Assembly: GCF_035046505.1 (NCBI RefSeq) | Contig: NC_089826.1 | Span: 71,421,254 to 71,485,253 of the forward strand | From: Tiliqua scincoides | Lineage: Eukaryota; Chordata; Lepidosauria; Squamata; Scincidae | Direction of reading: 5' to 3' | Length of the DNA stretch: 64,000 nt | In this document: piece after piece, positions 22,898-49,090 of the stretch | How the letters are laid out: the number at the start of each line of letters is the position of its first letter | How positions within the stretch are numbered: the stretch's first letter is position 1 | Translations under genes and position numbers: made by a program | The notes under the pieces: generated by a model | Seen by the model: the letters and a program-made list of their open reading frames with translations, nothing else | What the model was told of the DNA's origin: nothing | The model's database searches: none

Positions 22898-23290
22898 TTC
22901 TGAGATAGCCTACTTCTAAAATCAGAAGGTTGCACATACCCATCACGGCTTGTAACCTGTGATGGACTTCTCCTCCAGAACTTTGTCCAATCCCCTTTTA
23001 AAGGCATCCAGGCCAGAAGCAATCACCACATCCAGTGGCAAGGAGTTCCACAGACAACTTCTAAAACAAGAAGTCTGCACAGTTACATCATGGCTTGTAA
23101 CCTGTGATGGGACTTTTCCTCCAGAACTCTGTCTAATCCCCTTTCAAAGGCATCTAGGCCAGATGCCATTCACCACATCCTGTGGCAAGGAGTTCCACAG
23201 CCTAATGACATACTGGAAAAAGAAAAGTTTTCGTTGGTCTGTCCTAACTCTCCCTACACTCAATGTTAGTGCATGTCCCCTGGTGCGGGG
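22898..23290 (-). mobile_element. CR1, remaining part of the split copy, with internal duplication
   Basis: This continues the minus-strand CR1 from 20301. The block at about 22908-23055 is repeated at about 23062-23203 (both contain 'tttaaaggcatc' or its variant and 'caaggagttccacag'), so the copy carries a tandem duplication of about 150 bp. It ends against the UGDH CpG island. Confidence 0.8.
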
Positions 23291-24440
23291 TAAAACAGGC
23301 TTTCTTCTGAACGCCTGCAGATGGGCTGCCCTGAAAGGGGCTGCAGGGGAAGGGGAGGAACCCGGTCCTGCGCTGAGTGGGGCGCCTGGAAAAGCTTCCA
23401 GGGGGCGACGGTGCTGTGACTGCGAAGTGGCCCTGCGGGGCTGTGCGCGCCCGGGCAGGCGGCACCACTGCTGCGCCCTCCTCCTCCCGCAGCGCCTGCC
23501 TGGAGCAGCCCAGCGGGAGAGGCTTCCATCCAGGGCTGCCCCAGGCCGAGTGGCTGGCTGGCTGGCTGGAGCCCGCTACCTTCCCACCCGCGCCCGGGGG
23601 TCCTGCCGCGCCGCGCCCCCCCCCCCGGCAGACGCGAAGCGGAGGCCACCGGGGCACAGCTGCAGCAGCCGCCTCTGCTCTGCAGGAGGGGAGAGGAAGA
23701 GGCCGGCCTTCGGGCTCCGGCGCCGATCTGGCCTCGGTGCATTAGCAGGCGGAAGAGGAGGAGGCGGCAGCGCCGGGGGGGGCAGCTTCTCCGCCAGCCC
23801 CACCGCAAGCCCCCCACACCCTCCAGGCCCCCCACCCGCAGCCTTTCCTCCTCTGGATCTCCCCCTGCTGCAAGAACAGCCCCCCGCTTCCCCCAGGCTC
23901 CAGCAGCCTCCCCCTTGGCAGCCGTCCTTCCCTCCCACACCCATTGGATTCTGTCCTTACCCCAGTCTTATTCCCCCCTTTCCTTTCATTTCTTCCCAAG
24001 GAGGAGCGCAAACCCTTCCCCTCCAGAGACGCCCCATTCCTCCCTCCCTGGCCCCATCGCTCCTGCCGGCAGCCCACCCCCATCCCTCTTGCAGACGCCC
24101 CCTCCCCTCCTTCCACCCGGGAAGCGTCTTCAAGCTTGTGCAGGGGACTGGGGCTTTTGCGCACAGGCAGCCACCTCGCCGGCAACGTGTCTCGCTCCCT
24201 TCCTCCTTCCTGGCCCCGGAATCCTCCGGCCCCCTCCTTCTCCGGGCCTCCCCTCTCCCTCCCACCGCCCACAGTGCCAAGGGGGAGGGTCCACCCTCCG
24301 ATGGATGGGAGAGCGACCCTTTAAAGAGGGGCGGAGAGGCTCCTCTCGCCTCCTCGGGACCGACGCACTCGCTCCACCTTCCTCCAGCTGCGGCATCGCC
24401 TTCGCCCCAAGGAGGCATTTCTGGGAGTCCTCATCGCTGT
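23290..24440 (+). promoter_or_regulatory. UGDH: UGDH CpG island and promoter region
   Basis: Base composition changes sharply to GC-rich with many CpGs, and then back to AT-rich intron. Near its downstream edge are 'ccctttaaagagg' (TTTAAA) and a GC box 'ggggcggag' at about 24328. Its position about 6 kb upstream of the UGDH start codon on the same strand, with no other + strand gene between, makes it the probable UGDH promoter. Open frames of up to 556 codons here reflect GC bias and read across CR1 sequence; they are not genes. Confidence 0.75.
24340..24438 (+). other. UGDH: Predicted noncoding first exon of UGDH
   Basis: A strong donor 'gtgagtgtct' follows 'cctcatcgct' at 24438/24439, just downstream of the GC box. 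UGDH in other vertebrates has a noncoding first exon spliced to the exon that carries the ATG, which here begins at 30434 after a proper acceptor. The start of the exon is a guess. Confidence 0.45.
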
Positions 24441-24884
24441 GAGTGTCTCTCCTCTCTGTGGGTCGTCCAGGGGCTGGCTGGGGTCACCTCCACCTCTCGC
24501 CCCACTCCTTCTCTATACTGTTGGTTGGTGCAGTTTCTTTGCCCTCCTTCTCATGGGATCGCCCCCATCAGAAGGCATGATGAGGAATTTCCTGGAGCAC
24601 AGCACAAAGGGTTTGTGCCAGAGGAGTAGTTACTTCTGGTAGGAGCAAGGGGTTGGTTGAGGGTGTGCGTGTGAACGCTCGGCTCCCCGTGTATATTTCA
24701 GCGGAGTTGCGGTTACATCTGGACGAGCCTTCTGCGAACCTCGCCTACTTTAATCAAAGACACGCCAAGGCAATACTTCCTCCTCCCAAGCCTGTAGTAA
24801 GGCTGCTTTTGTCAGAGCTTCTGAATGTACTCTTGTGGCTTTCCCAGAAGTATTTGGCAATGCTGCTTCCTCTAGTGTGGTGGT

Positions 24885-25218
24885 TACTCGCACACACACT
24901 TTCTCCCCTCTCCCCCCCCCCATTTCCTACACACACACACTTCTCTCTTTCTCCTCTCCCTCTTTCCTACACACACTCCTCTCTCCCCCACTCCCACACA
25001 CCCCCTCTCTTTCTCCCCTCTCCCACATTTCCTACCCACAACCCTCTCTCCCTCTTTCTTTTCCTCCCCATTCCTCTCTCCTTCTTTCTCCTCTGTCCTA
25101 CACACCCCTCTCTCCCTCTTTCTCCCCTCTCCCCATTTCCTACATACACCCTTTCTCTCTCTTTTTCTCCCCATTTCCCCCCCCCCCCACCATCTTTCTC
25201 CTCTCTCCCCCATTTCCT
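24885..25218. repeat. Pyrimidine-rich minisatellite
   Basis: Degenerate tandem units of roughly 40-60 bp built from 'tttcctacacacacac' followed by 'ctctctttctcccctctcccc'. The + strand is almost free of G for over 300 bp. Open frames on both strands here are artefacts of composition. Confidence 0.9.
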
Positions 25219-26239
25219 TCAACTTTAGTTCAGGCAGCATTTATTCCAGAGTGGAAAGACTGAGACTTCCTAAAAAAATTAGACAACTCTCTGGAAAAAG
25301 CTATTTTGTAACATACACCAAATCACTCTGTAATCAATAGAAATCAATTGGGAATACCTCTTACACCTTGGCTCTGTACTTTAGCATGCAGATTAATCTA
25401 TATTCCTTCAGACTGTGTAAAAAAAGGAGTTTAATCAGCCCAACTGGTTACTGAAACAATACTTAAGTGTTCTTTTTTTTATTTCTGGGAAATCATTTTA
25501 GAATACTCTGAAGTAATTTAAGTATTGTTTATTAACATGGTATATCTGTCTCCCATAGTGAAGTGAACTATTTCCATACTTGCTCCATTTTGTCCTCACA
25601 ACAGTCTTGTGAAGTAGGTTAGACTGAGAAAAAGTGGCTGACTTAGATCATGCAGTGAGCTCCATGACCAGGCAAGGCTGGATTGATTTCAAATCATTTA
25701 TACCTCACTTTCAACACCAAATAGTACAGCAACTCAGTTTGGGTATCGAAAACCAAATCACCTTGATCCAACATATAAAGCTTATACTGAGTCAGGCCAC
25801 TGGTCTATCCTGTATTGTCTGTGCTGGCTGGTGGTGGCTTTTGGGCTTTGAGTGCTGCAGGGTCTGTTTTTGCTCTACCTGCTGGTGCTAGGGACTGAAA
25901 CGAAAGCCTTGGGTGCCCTTCGGGGAGAAAGGCGGAATATAAATCTAAGGAAGAAAGCTTTCTGCATGCAAAGTTAAGGCTCCTTTGCCAAATCTAGGCT
26001 CTACCCACTGCATCCCCCAAGTTGTTCCCAAAAGCTGGTATTTTAATTTTCCCCCCAAACAACAGGGTGTAGGGAGAGATATCAGCAACACAGCAGGAAT
26101 AAACAATCAAGGGGCTCCAAATTATTAGTGCAGTATATCAAAATATGACACCCACACATCTCAAATTCATTGAGAAGAACGAATCTGTAGCATAATTGGC
26201 CCAACACAACCCTCTAGGAGTTCCTCACTGGCTAGGTGT

Positions 26240-26455
26240 AAACTGAACTCACTTTTATTTATTTTTCTTATTTCTATACCACCCTTTCTCCAAGGAGCTC
26301 AGGGTGGTGTACATAGTTCCTCACAACAGCCCTGTGACATAGGTGAGGCTTAGAGATAGTGACTGATCCAGAGTCACCCAGGAAGCTTCATGGCTGAATG
26401 GGGATTTGAACCAGGATCTAACTCCCAAACTACACCATCCTGGCTTTTGCTGTGT
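26240..26455 (-). repeat. tRNA-derived SINE (reptile MIR-like)
   Basis: Contains 'ctataccaccctttctccaa', 'tcacaacagccctgtgaca', 'cagagtcacccaggaagctt' and 'ggatttgaacc' (inverted B-box). Same family as 62636-62965 in the other orientation; decayed pieces occur at 470-580 and 25555-25700. Confidence 0.72.
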
Positions 26456-26580
26456 CTTTATTGCTCTCATCTTTCCTGCTTCCACCGCTAGCATTATTGT
26501 TTGTTTTCACAGGCAGAGATCTGGGGTTTCGTCATGATGAAGACACTCAGTGGGCTGAGGATTAACTGAATCAGTTATAG

Positions 26581-27042
26581 CAGGGCTTCTCAAACTGGGG
26601 CGTCGCAATGTCCCAACCTGAGGGCCTTGGACTCTTTCCCCATAAGGGTGGGGCAGGGGGAGGCAGTGACACTATCCCCAGGATCTGATTGCTAAGGGCT
26701 CTGGCATTTACTTACCAGTCCCTGCAGCAGCCTCCCAGGGGTGTGGGGAACCCTCCGCAGGGTTCCCCAGTCTTCAAAAAGTGAAAGCCTTCGTGGTCCT
26801 CTTCCGGTTTTGCAGAGGCAGGGCATGATTGCTCTGCTTTCACTTTCTGAAGGCTGGGGAGCCCTGTGGAGGGTCGTGCAGGGTTCCCTGCACCCCCCGG
26901 GAGGCTGCAGCAGGAACTGGTAAGTAAATGCCAGTCCCTGCAGCCCCCTTAGCGACACGATCCTGGGGATCGCATTGCTGCCTTGCCCCTGTCCCCGCTG
27001 CCAGGTAGGCACTCAAACTCCCTGAGAGTTTGAGAACCGCAG
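26581..27042. mobile_element. GC-rich palindromic hAT-type element (family 5)
   Basis: Ends 'cagggcttctcaaact' and 'agtttgagaaccgcag' are inverted repeats, flanked by 'agttatag' and 'agttacgg' (6 of 8 match). The interior consists of long inverted arms, for example 'aaaaagtgaaagccttc' on the left against 'gctttcactttctgaagg' on the right. It shares body words with 10758-11225 ('cagtccctgcag', 'cctggggatcgc'). Confidence 0.75.
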
Positions 27043-29379
27043 AGTTACGGTAATACCTCTCATAACACTGCTTCCTTTAATGCTGGGATTGACAGCTGTT
27101 CTCGCCAATTGAAGCAATGCATTCTGGACTAGTTAGCATCCGCTTTTTGCCTGGTAGATTAAGAATGTGTTCTATAGCACTTTTTCACTTAGCACTCTGC
27201 TTTCAGGAGCGGATGTGTTATAGGAGGTACTGCTGTACATCGCTGTTTGTCATGGACTTTGCAAAGAGCTGGGTTACTCACCTGCTTGTTCTAGAAATGG
27301 CTCCAGCAGAGGAACAGCTGTGAATCACAGTGATCACTGTTGCCTGGCATTCTGAGCACACCCTTGTAGTACATACAGGTGGGCATGTAGAGGGCCCTAT
27401 GTCCTTCTGTTGGACAGTTGCCTACAGAGAGCAAGGAGAAGTACAGTGGAAATAGCAAGAAATCAATAGCAGCAGCAGTGCACTCTCTTGATCAGGAGAG
27501 TGAGTGAGACTGTCAGTTGCACATGTAGCAGGAGGAGAGAATTGTTGGAGGAGTTAATTCAATACTTGGGGCATTATCCTTCCCTCTGAGTTGCAGTGAA
27601 ATTCTGTGGGTAATGATGTACTTTTCCACATCTTCAGGCTGCCATCCTAAAAAAGTAACGGGCTCAGGATGAGTGTTGGAGTACCTGTTATGGTCACTGA
27701 CTTAGTTGCACTAGTGTAACTTGCTCCAGTGTAACTGTGCAGATGCTTCAGTGTATCTCAAGTACACCAGTATAGGGGTCTTGCAACAAGTTCTATGCTG
27801 GTCCAGACTAGTTTTGTTTCTAAGATAAAGGATTGCACCCTTTGACAAATGATTAGAGGTTAGATCTGTTAATGGCTGTTTGACATCACAGCTAAGAATG
27901 GAATGTCCATTTTCAGAAGCCATGTATTTCTGGTTACTAAATGCCAGAAGGACAGACAATGGCTCTCTCTGTCATGCCTTGATCATGAGCTTCCCAGGGG
28001 TGTTCGACTAGAGACTGTGGATGATGGACTGCTAGACCAGGTGGACCTTTGATCAGATCTTCAAGGCAGTTTTTCTATTTTAATATGTGATTAAACATAG
28101 TATGTCCTTTTTCTTTGTAATGTGACTACTGTAGTTCATTTGAAAGGGAACTGGCATGCATCTTTTTAATCATTACCTTTCCTGAAAATGTATCTCTTAG
28201 GTAGGCAAAAAGAAGTCTTACAATTGAATTATATTCTGGAGCCTAAGAAGCGAGGAAATCAGGCCCTACAATAAAATAATTATGACCTAAACATGATGAT
28301 AAGCTCCTTCTGGTAGTGGGTTGTATAAAGGATAACAGAGCTGGCAAGATTACAAGGGGGTCAGTGTGCAAGTGCGATAAATTTAGCTGTCAGTGGCAAA
28401 ATATATGCATCCAGCCTAACCTAAATTCTGTCCAGTACAGTTGTGGTAGGCGTATTTTAGAGGCTTTGAAAATAATCCAATCAAACCAGTCCCCAAACAA
28501 GTTACCTAAGGAAAGAAAACTGAGAAATGGTTGTAATTTGAACTCCTTGGGTAGCTACAGAAATACGTTCAATCCACTAATCAGGATTAGGCTGGCACAA
28601 TGGGATGTATACGTACTTGTGTATTCTGTGTACGTTTCTTGCACAATCAACTTCCCTCCCCTGTGAAAGTTCAGTCCCCAGTACAGGCAAGAGAAAGGGA
28701 AGAGAGCCAGTTTGGGGAAAGAGAAACTGTTTGTCAGTTGGTAATAACCAGCATAACTGACAGAGCTGCTATGGTTTGTTTATGCTGTAGTGGTGTGTTC
28801 TCTATAAAGTGCATCTTTTGGTGCCCAGGTAAGCCTGTCTGGAGTTTTTCTGATACGTTTTTGCATGACTTATCCTGCAACACTTTGAACAGTGAGGCCA
28901 TTTGGGAGGGCCTGGCTGTAATCCTAAAAATATTTTGTAGCCTGTAATGCAGGCATTGAATTTTTCCGTGAATACAAGTTCATCACTTTGGTTAACTGAG
29001 ACAACCAATATATTTGTTTAGGTGGGGAAGACTTGTGAAATGAAAAAAGTCAGATGCGGCCTGCGGCGAGCTTCTATCCGGCCCGCGGCCAGCCTCTGAT
29101 CCCCTGAGAGCCTCTGGCCCAGTTGACCAAACACAACCGGAGTTGTGCTTGTGAGGTGGGGGAATGGGGGTCCATTTAAGTGTATGCTTTATTTCTTGGG
29201 CTGTGTTGGTGCTTGGAGTAATCCTGGACATTTGAGCCCGTTCATTCACCGATGTTCCATCTCTAATGTATTTATTTAATTTATTTATTTAGATTTAATT
29301 TTTTTTCCAGCCCTCAACACTGTACCAGATATTTGATGTGGCCCTTTGGCCAAAAAGTTTAGAGACCCCTGCTTTAGAG

Positions 29380-29594
29380 CAGTGATTTTCAACCAGTGAG
29401 CCCCAAATGGTCCACCAGTATGCTGTGGAAGTTTGAGAGAAGGGTCATTTATTAGTAGGGCCATTGGGGGATGTGACCCCCCCCACCAACAGTATAGTGT
29501 ACCTTGTTACTTGTCAAAAAAAACTGATGATCTGCCTTGACAATTTAAGAACCATGTCAGTGTGCTGTGAGTTGAAAAAGGTTGAAAATTGTTG
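29380..29594. mobile_element. hAT-type nonautonomous element (family 1)
   Basis: Ends 'cagtgattttcaacc' and 'ggttgaaaattgttg', flanked by 'ctttagag' and 'cttcagaa'. The body matches 7010-7222 and 48500-48727. Confidence 0.8.
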
Positions 29595-29699
29595 CTTCAG
29601 AACAATGGTTGTCAAACTTATTTTGTCTCTGGGGCCTTTTTCACTCCTAACAATGGTCCTAGGAAGCCTCTGAGCTCCAAACTGCACACATTGAGATAT

Positions 29700-30190
29700 G
29701 CTGCTTTAGAATGCTATGCCTAATTCTGGGTACCGCACTTTAAGGAGGATGCAGCCCAACTGCAGCAGGTTAATTGAAAGGCAATGAAGATGATCAGGGT
29801 CTGGAAAACGTCCTATGAGGAAAGGTTGAGAAACTTGGTATAGTTAACCTGGAGAAGGCTGAGGTGGGATGTGATAGTTCTTTTCAAATACCTGAGTGGC
29901 TGTCATATGGAAGAGGGCAAAGATTTATTCTCTGCTGTCCCAGAGAGTAGGACTAGCTCTAATAAGCTTAAACTGCAGAAGCAGAAATTCTGATTGGATA
30001 TCAGGATGCAGTTCTTAAGACTCGTTTAGCAATGGAACCGATTACCAAGGGAAGTGGTGAGATCTCCCTCACTGGAAATCCTCAAGCAGAGGCTTGACAT
30101 GCACTTTTTGGAGATGCTCTAGAGAGGATTATCCAGCATCAAACAAGAGATTCAGCTAGATAACCTTGAAGACCTTTCAATTCTGTGAAA
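29700..30190 (+). mobile_element. CR1-type LINE, old 3' fragment
   Basis: Recognisable CR1 blocks in order: 'aattctgggtaccgcacttt', 'gatcagggtctggaaaacgt', 'cctatgaggaaaggttgag', 'ggagatgctctagagaggat', ending near 'gacctttcaattctgtga'. Many substitutions, and a different subfamily from the young copies in the window. Confidence 0.78.
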
Positions 30191-30395
30191 ATGGGGTATT
30201 TTGTTACAATGTGTTGCTACAGCCAGCTGGGGCAGTGTATGTAGGCCTTTAAAGTATTTCCAAACAGAAGTAAGGTATGTCTTCAAGGAAATGAGAACAG
30301 TATTGGCCAGCATTTGGTTGAATTGGCTATATGTTTCTATTGGATTTCCAACTGAAAAAGAATGTATCTGGGTTTTAGTGTTTGAATGATTTTAA

Positions 30396-45266
<14,871 letters not shown>

Positions 45267-45647
45267 GATTTAATCAGGTCTTGATGGGGCATAATGAATC
45301 TTCACTTATGAGTTGTAAACCAGCATGATTTTAAAAGAAGCAAAAAGGGAAAAATGCAATCTAGCCAACACTGAGCACACTTATTTCCTCATTTCCATAG
45401 CAAAAACTAATCAGTCTTTAAATATCTCCCACTGAAATTAGTTTGAAGTGAAAGTGCTTAGCTACGGTTGGATTGTGCTAAATATTTTCTCATAATGAAG
45501 ACAAATTTACAGGAATAATAGCATTGTAACTGGGACACTTCAATCCGGAATCTGTTTTATAATTTCTATTTTTATAATATCAGAGTCTCCTCTGTAACCG
45601 AAAGTAAACTATACCGGCATAAACAATTTTAGCAATTATTTTTTTTA

Positions 45648-45653
45648 AATAAA
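45648..45653 (+). terminator. UGDH: Candidate UGDH poly(A) signal
   Basis: AATAAA about 380 nt after the stop codon. Later signals may also be used. Confidence 0.5.
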
Positions 45654-45737
45654 CTCATCAGGTTCCAATGGCAGACTTTTGCTTCAGAAGATGTACAGAC
45701 CGCAATTTAACAGGAGGGTTTTCCTCTTGTTTGATAC

Positions 45738-46075
45738 TGTAATCCGGCATTTCTCAGTATTTGTCGCCTGCTGCACCACTTCACATGGTCCACTTGTTGG
45801 AAGTACCACCAAAAGTAACTGGCAATGACGTCATTACCAGTTACTTCTGAATTGGGAGGCCAGATGCAATGCAACAAATACTGGTAAGAGGCTCGGGGCA
45901 GACAGGAAGGCTTTTTAGCACATGTAAAGCGCATGCTGGAACTCTGCCCACCAAGCTTAGCCTCCTGATGCTACTTGTTGCATTGCAGTGCATTTCACTG
46001 TCAGGCGGCAGGGGTCTTGGGCTCCCATATGTACCACCAAATACCACCTCAAGCACCACAGGTTGAGAAACGCTT
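45738..46075. mobile_element. hAT-type element, old
   Basis: Ends 'cggcatttctcagtatt' and 'ggttgagaaacgctt' are inverted; flanks 'ctgtaatc' and 'ttataatc' match at 6 of 8. It follows the UGDH 3' end directly. Confidence 0.55.
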
Positions 46076-48491
46076 TTATAATCTATATTGCTTATTCAGA
46101 AAAATAACATTTTTGTTGTAATTTTCATTGGACTATAAAAGCAAGCTATAGCAGCTTTTAAAGGACTGTTTCTTTCTGTAATTTGTAAACCACAGGGGTG
46201 AATAGGATTTCTGCTGACATTCAGGCAGAACTATAGAAACTGCTCAAGGCATTTTGGTGTCTGAGAAAAATATTCCCCCCCCCCCCCAATAAATATGAAG
46301 CAGTGAATGTAGTAATTGACAATGGATTTGCAGCCCCTCTAATGCTACCCCCAAACCTGCTGCCTAAGGTAGGCCACCTCAGCCTGCCTCATTGTTTGGC
46401 TGTTCCTGTCCTGGGCAAAAGGAAGAGTCATAGCTGATCGATAGAACACCTGTGCTAAATGCCGATCTCAGCCTCAGTCTCTGGGATCTCCAGGTAGGAC
46501 TGGGAAAATCCCCTGCCTGAAACCTTGAAGAAATCAGTGCTGCCATTCAGTGTTGACAGTACTGACTTAGATGGACCAAAGATTTGATTCAGGATAAGGA
46601 AGTTTAATGTGGACTTCTCGGTAGCAAGCGCTTGTCATGTGTAGGACCTGCCACCATTAAGGGGCAGACCCTAGTGAAAACAGTGCTGAACACATTATCT
46701 GCTCTGCAGGTAATACAATTTTGAAAATATAAGATCCACGTTAAAAGGCACATGTGGTCCTATGTTGATATCCTCTCATTGGTATTGTTTTGCTGATCTG
46801 TATGTTTTCACTTCCATTATAACAGGCTTGTAAATAGCCACTCATCACCTGAGATTAATAAGAGAACCAGGTCAGAAGGTTTTGTAACATGATGGAATTA
46901 AGTTCATGCTTCTCTTCTCTTTGAGGCACAGTTGATATTCTGGTTAGTAACTTTTGCAGCCCTAATTGGAAGGCTTCGTTAGAAAATAGGTGTTCTACCT
47001 CCTGTTGTAGTTGATAGCCAACCTCCATTTGATTTGAACAATGAGTCCATCTACAGCTAGGCTGGAGCTGACCAGAGTACGATTCAATACGAGTTCCCTA
47101 CTGCGCAACATGTATTGTGAAGGGCTGTTCTTCAGTTGTAACAAAATACAGTATAAATGCATATTAATAGTGTGGGGAATTAGAATTTTCCAGATTTATG
47201 AACTGGCTGTAAAGCGTTTGACCCAGTGGTGATTCTGGCCGCTGTGCAACCCAAGGCAGGACTGCAGAATGCCCCCCACTGTCACGTCTGGAGGCCTTCT
47301 GAAGTCCACAGGAATCCTTCTGAGGCCTCTGGAAGGCAGTAAAATGTCACTTCCTGTTCTTGACCACTTCTGGTTTTTGTCACTTCCAGGAATTGACATA
47401 AGAACCTCCAAAGGCCTCAGAGGGCTGCAGGAGGCCACTTGCAAGGAGCAAGGAAAGCAGCAGACATGGATGGTGGCAGCACCCTGCAGGTGTTGCACCC
47501 TGGGGTAATTGCATCCCTTTGACCCTCCCCTAGGTACACTAGTGATCTGACCCATCTTATTGTATTTTATACTCTAATCTTCGGTACATGTTCTTTTTCT
47601 ACAAGCCGTACACTGTGATCATGCAGATTTGACTCCTCCTTTCATTTCAGCAGAGCAATGGATCTTAGAGATAAAGCATCGGCATGGGGGTGATGCCAAT
47701 TTTGGAGGTACACCATGGCTGATGCACCCCCAGGTTCAGCAGGCTTCTTTCACTGCTCTAAGTTGCTTCTTTGTGATCTGCCTGTGAGGGGATCAGGCTG
47801 CTCCAACTCCCGTGCTGCTTGCCCGTGCAAGCCTCTTGGGTTCTCCTGAGTCATCCAAGCCTGCCCCTGCTCCAAAAATCAGAGTAAAAGTTCTTTATTA
47901 TAACTGAGGTTTGTACTTTAAGTAGCTGCCACCCACCTAGTGGGCTTCTCAAGGACAGCTAGAGATGTCAGTACATGCATAGCTACAGGAAAATAAGAAA
48001 GCTAACTGATTCTACTCTACTCACATGCCTATATACCCTTGCATTGCCCTTCCTTCTAGATGTTCAGAGAAGCAGAATCTCCCCTTGGCATTCGCCAACC
48101 CCAAAGGGGACCTAGAGCTAAGCCTCAGTGCAGCTTTATCTCACCACCCCACCAATCATTTCACAATCTTGCTGAGTCATGCTTGTCCCGCTTATGCTGC
48201 TCAACCAATCATACACTTGGGTCCGCTTTTGCCATCAGTTCAATCGGAACCCCTGCAGGTACTTCTCTTCCATAGTGTGATCTCATCAATTGCACCTGTG
48301 TGTTGTCTCTGGGCCCTGGTGCTGCCTTTCTTGTTGCTAAGGCCGTCTGTCCTTCTGAATTTCTTCTGCTTTCCACTTCAGAGTTAACTCTTCCTCCCCC
48401 TTCCTGCTGCTTCACACCTTTTCCACCCCATCATGCTGCCTGACTATGCAGTTCTAACTTCAAAGGCATAGCTTCCTTTCCCATGCTTACC
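46076..48491. other. Intergenic, between UGDH and LIAS 3' ends, first part
   Basis: Holds an inverted tRNA-related SINE piece (about 46440-46600), a possible hAT-type repeat (about 47225-47536, ends 'agtggtgattctgg' and 'ggtacactagtg') and an LTR-like stretch (47720-48420). No exon seen. Confidence 0.5.
47720..48420 (-). mobile_element. LTR-like fossil (probable solo LTR)
   Basis: On the minus strand a TATA-like 'agggtatataggc' is followed some 130 nt later by 'ataataaagaacttttac' and a GC-rich stretch, the promoter-then-polyadenylation order of an LTR. Ends were not resolved and no internal region is attached. Age: old, by lack of a partner. Confidence 0.38.
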
Positions 48492-48499
48492 CTCTATGT

Positions 48500-48727
48500 T
48501 AGCCATTTTCAACCACTGTGCCACGGCACACTGGTGTGTTGCGAATGGTCCTCAGGTGTGCCACAGGAATTTGGGAGAGGGTCATTTATCAATAGGACTA
48601 TTGGGGTATGTGAGCCTCCATTGACAACACAGTGTGCCTTGTCAATTGTCCAAAAGCTGATGGTGTGCCTTGACCATTTTAGTGCCTTGCCAGTGTGCCG
48701 CGAGATGAAAAAGGTTGAAAATCACTG
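48500..48727. mobile_element. hAT-type nonautonomous element (family 1), exact TSD
   Basis: Ends 'tagccattttcaacc' and 'ggttgaaaatcactg', flanked by a perfect 8-bp duplication 'ctctatgt' (48492-48499 and 48728-48735). Best-preserved of three family copies. Confidence 0.9.
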
Positions 48728-48993
48728 CTCTATGTTAAGTACTCTCTCTCAGTTACTTTATCCTATCCTGTCCCATCACCCTCTTACATATTAAATAATC
48801 CCTTATAATTCCAATTCCCCTTAAAACCCCATACACCTCCTTCACACTACCTTCATGCAATCTTGCATTCAGTGACTAAAAACATACCAAGTGACCATGA
48901 TCCTCCCCTTTGCTTTCATCATTTGTGAGCCCTGCCCTTCTAAACTGTTTTTGTTCTAAACTGCTTCAAATGAAGATTCCAAACCATTTTACT

Positions 48994-49090
48994 TAGGCTA
49001 CAATCCTATGCACACTTTTTTGGGAGCAAGTCCCATTGAATATAGTAGATCTTACTTCTGAGTAATTCTAAGCATACTAAGGATTGTGGT
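48994..49090. repeat. Short foldback MITE copy
   Basis: 'taggctacaatcctatgcac' on the left, 'gggagcaagtcccattgaat' and 'gatcttacttctgagtaat' in the arms. Confidence 0.75.

Noticed and set aside
22959-24629. A 556-codon + strand open frame and several long frames on both strands around the CpG island
   Set aside because: It begins in CR1 sequence and runs through GC-rich promoter DNA; composition is proline/serine/arginine-rich low complexity with overlapping frames on both strands, as expected where stops are rare.
24885-25218. A CRISPR-like array because of regular repeats
   Set aside because: Units are degenerate, low-complexity and lack unique spacers, and the genome is eukaryotic.
24653-25263. 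Serine/proline/leucine-rich frames of 118-191 codons
   Set aside because: They are translations of the pyrimidine minisatellite.
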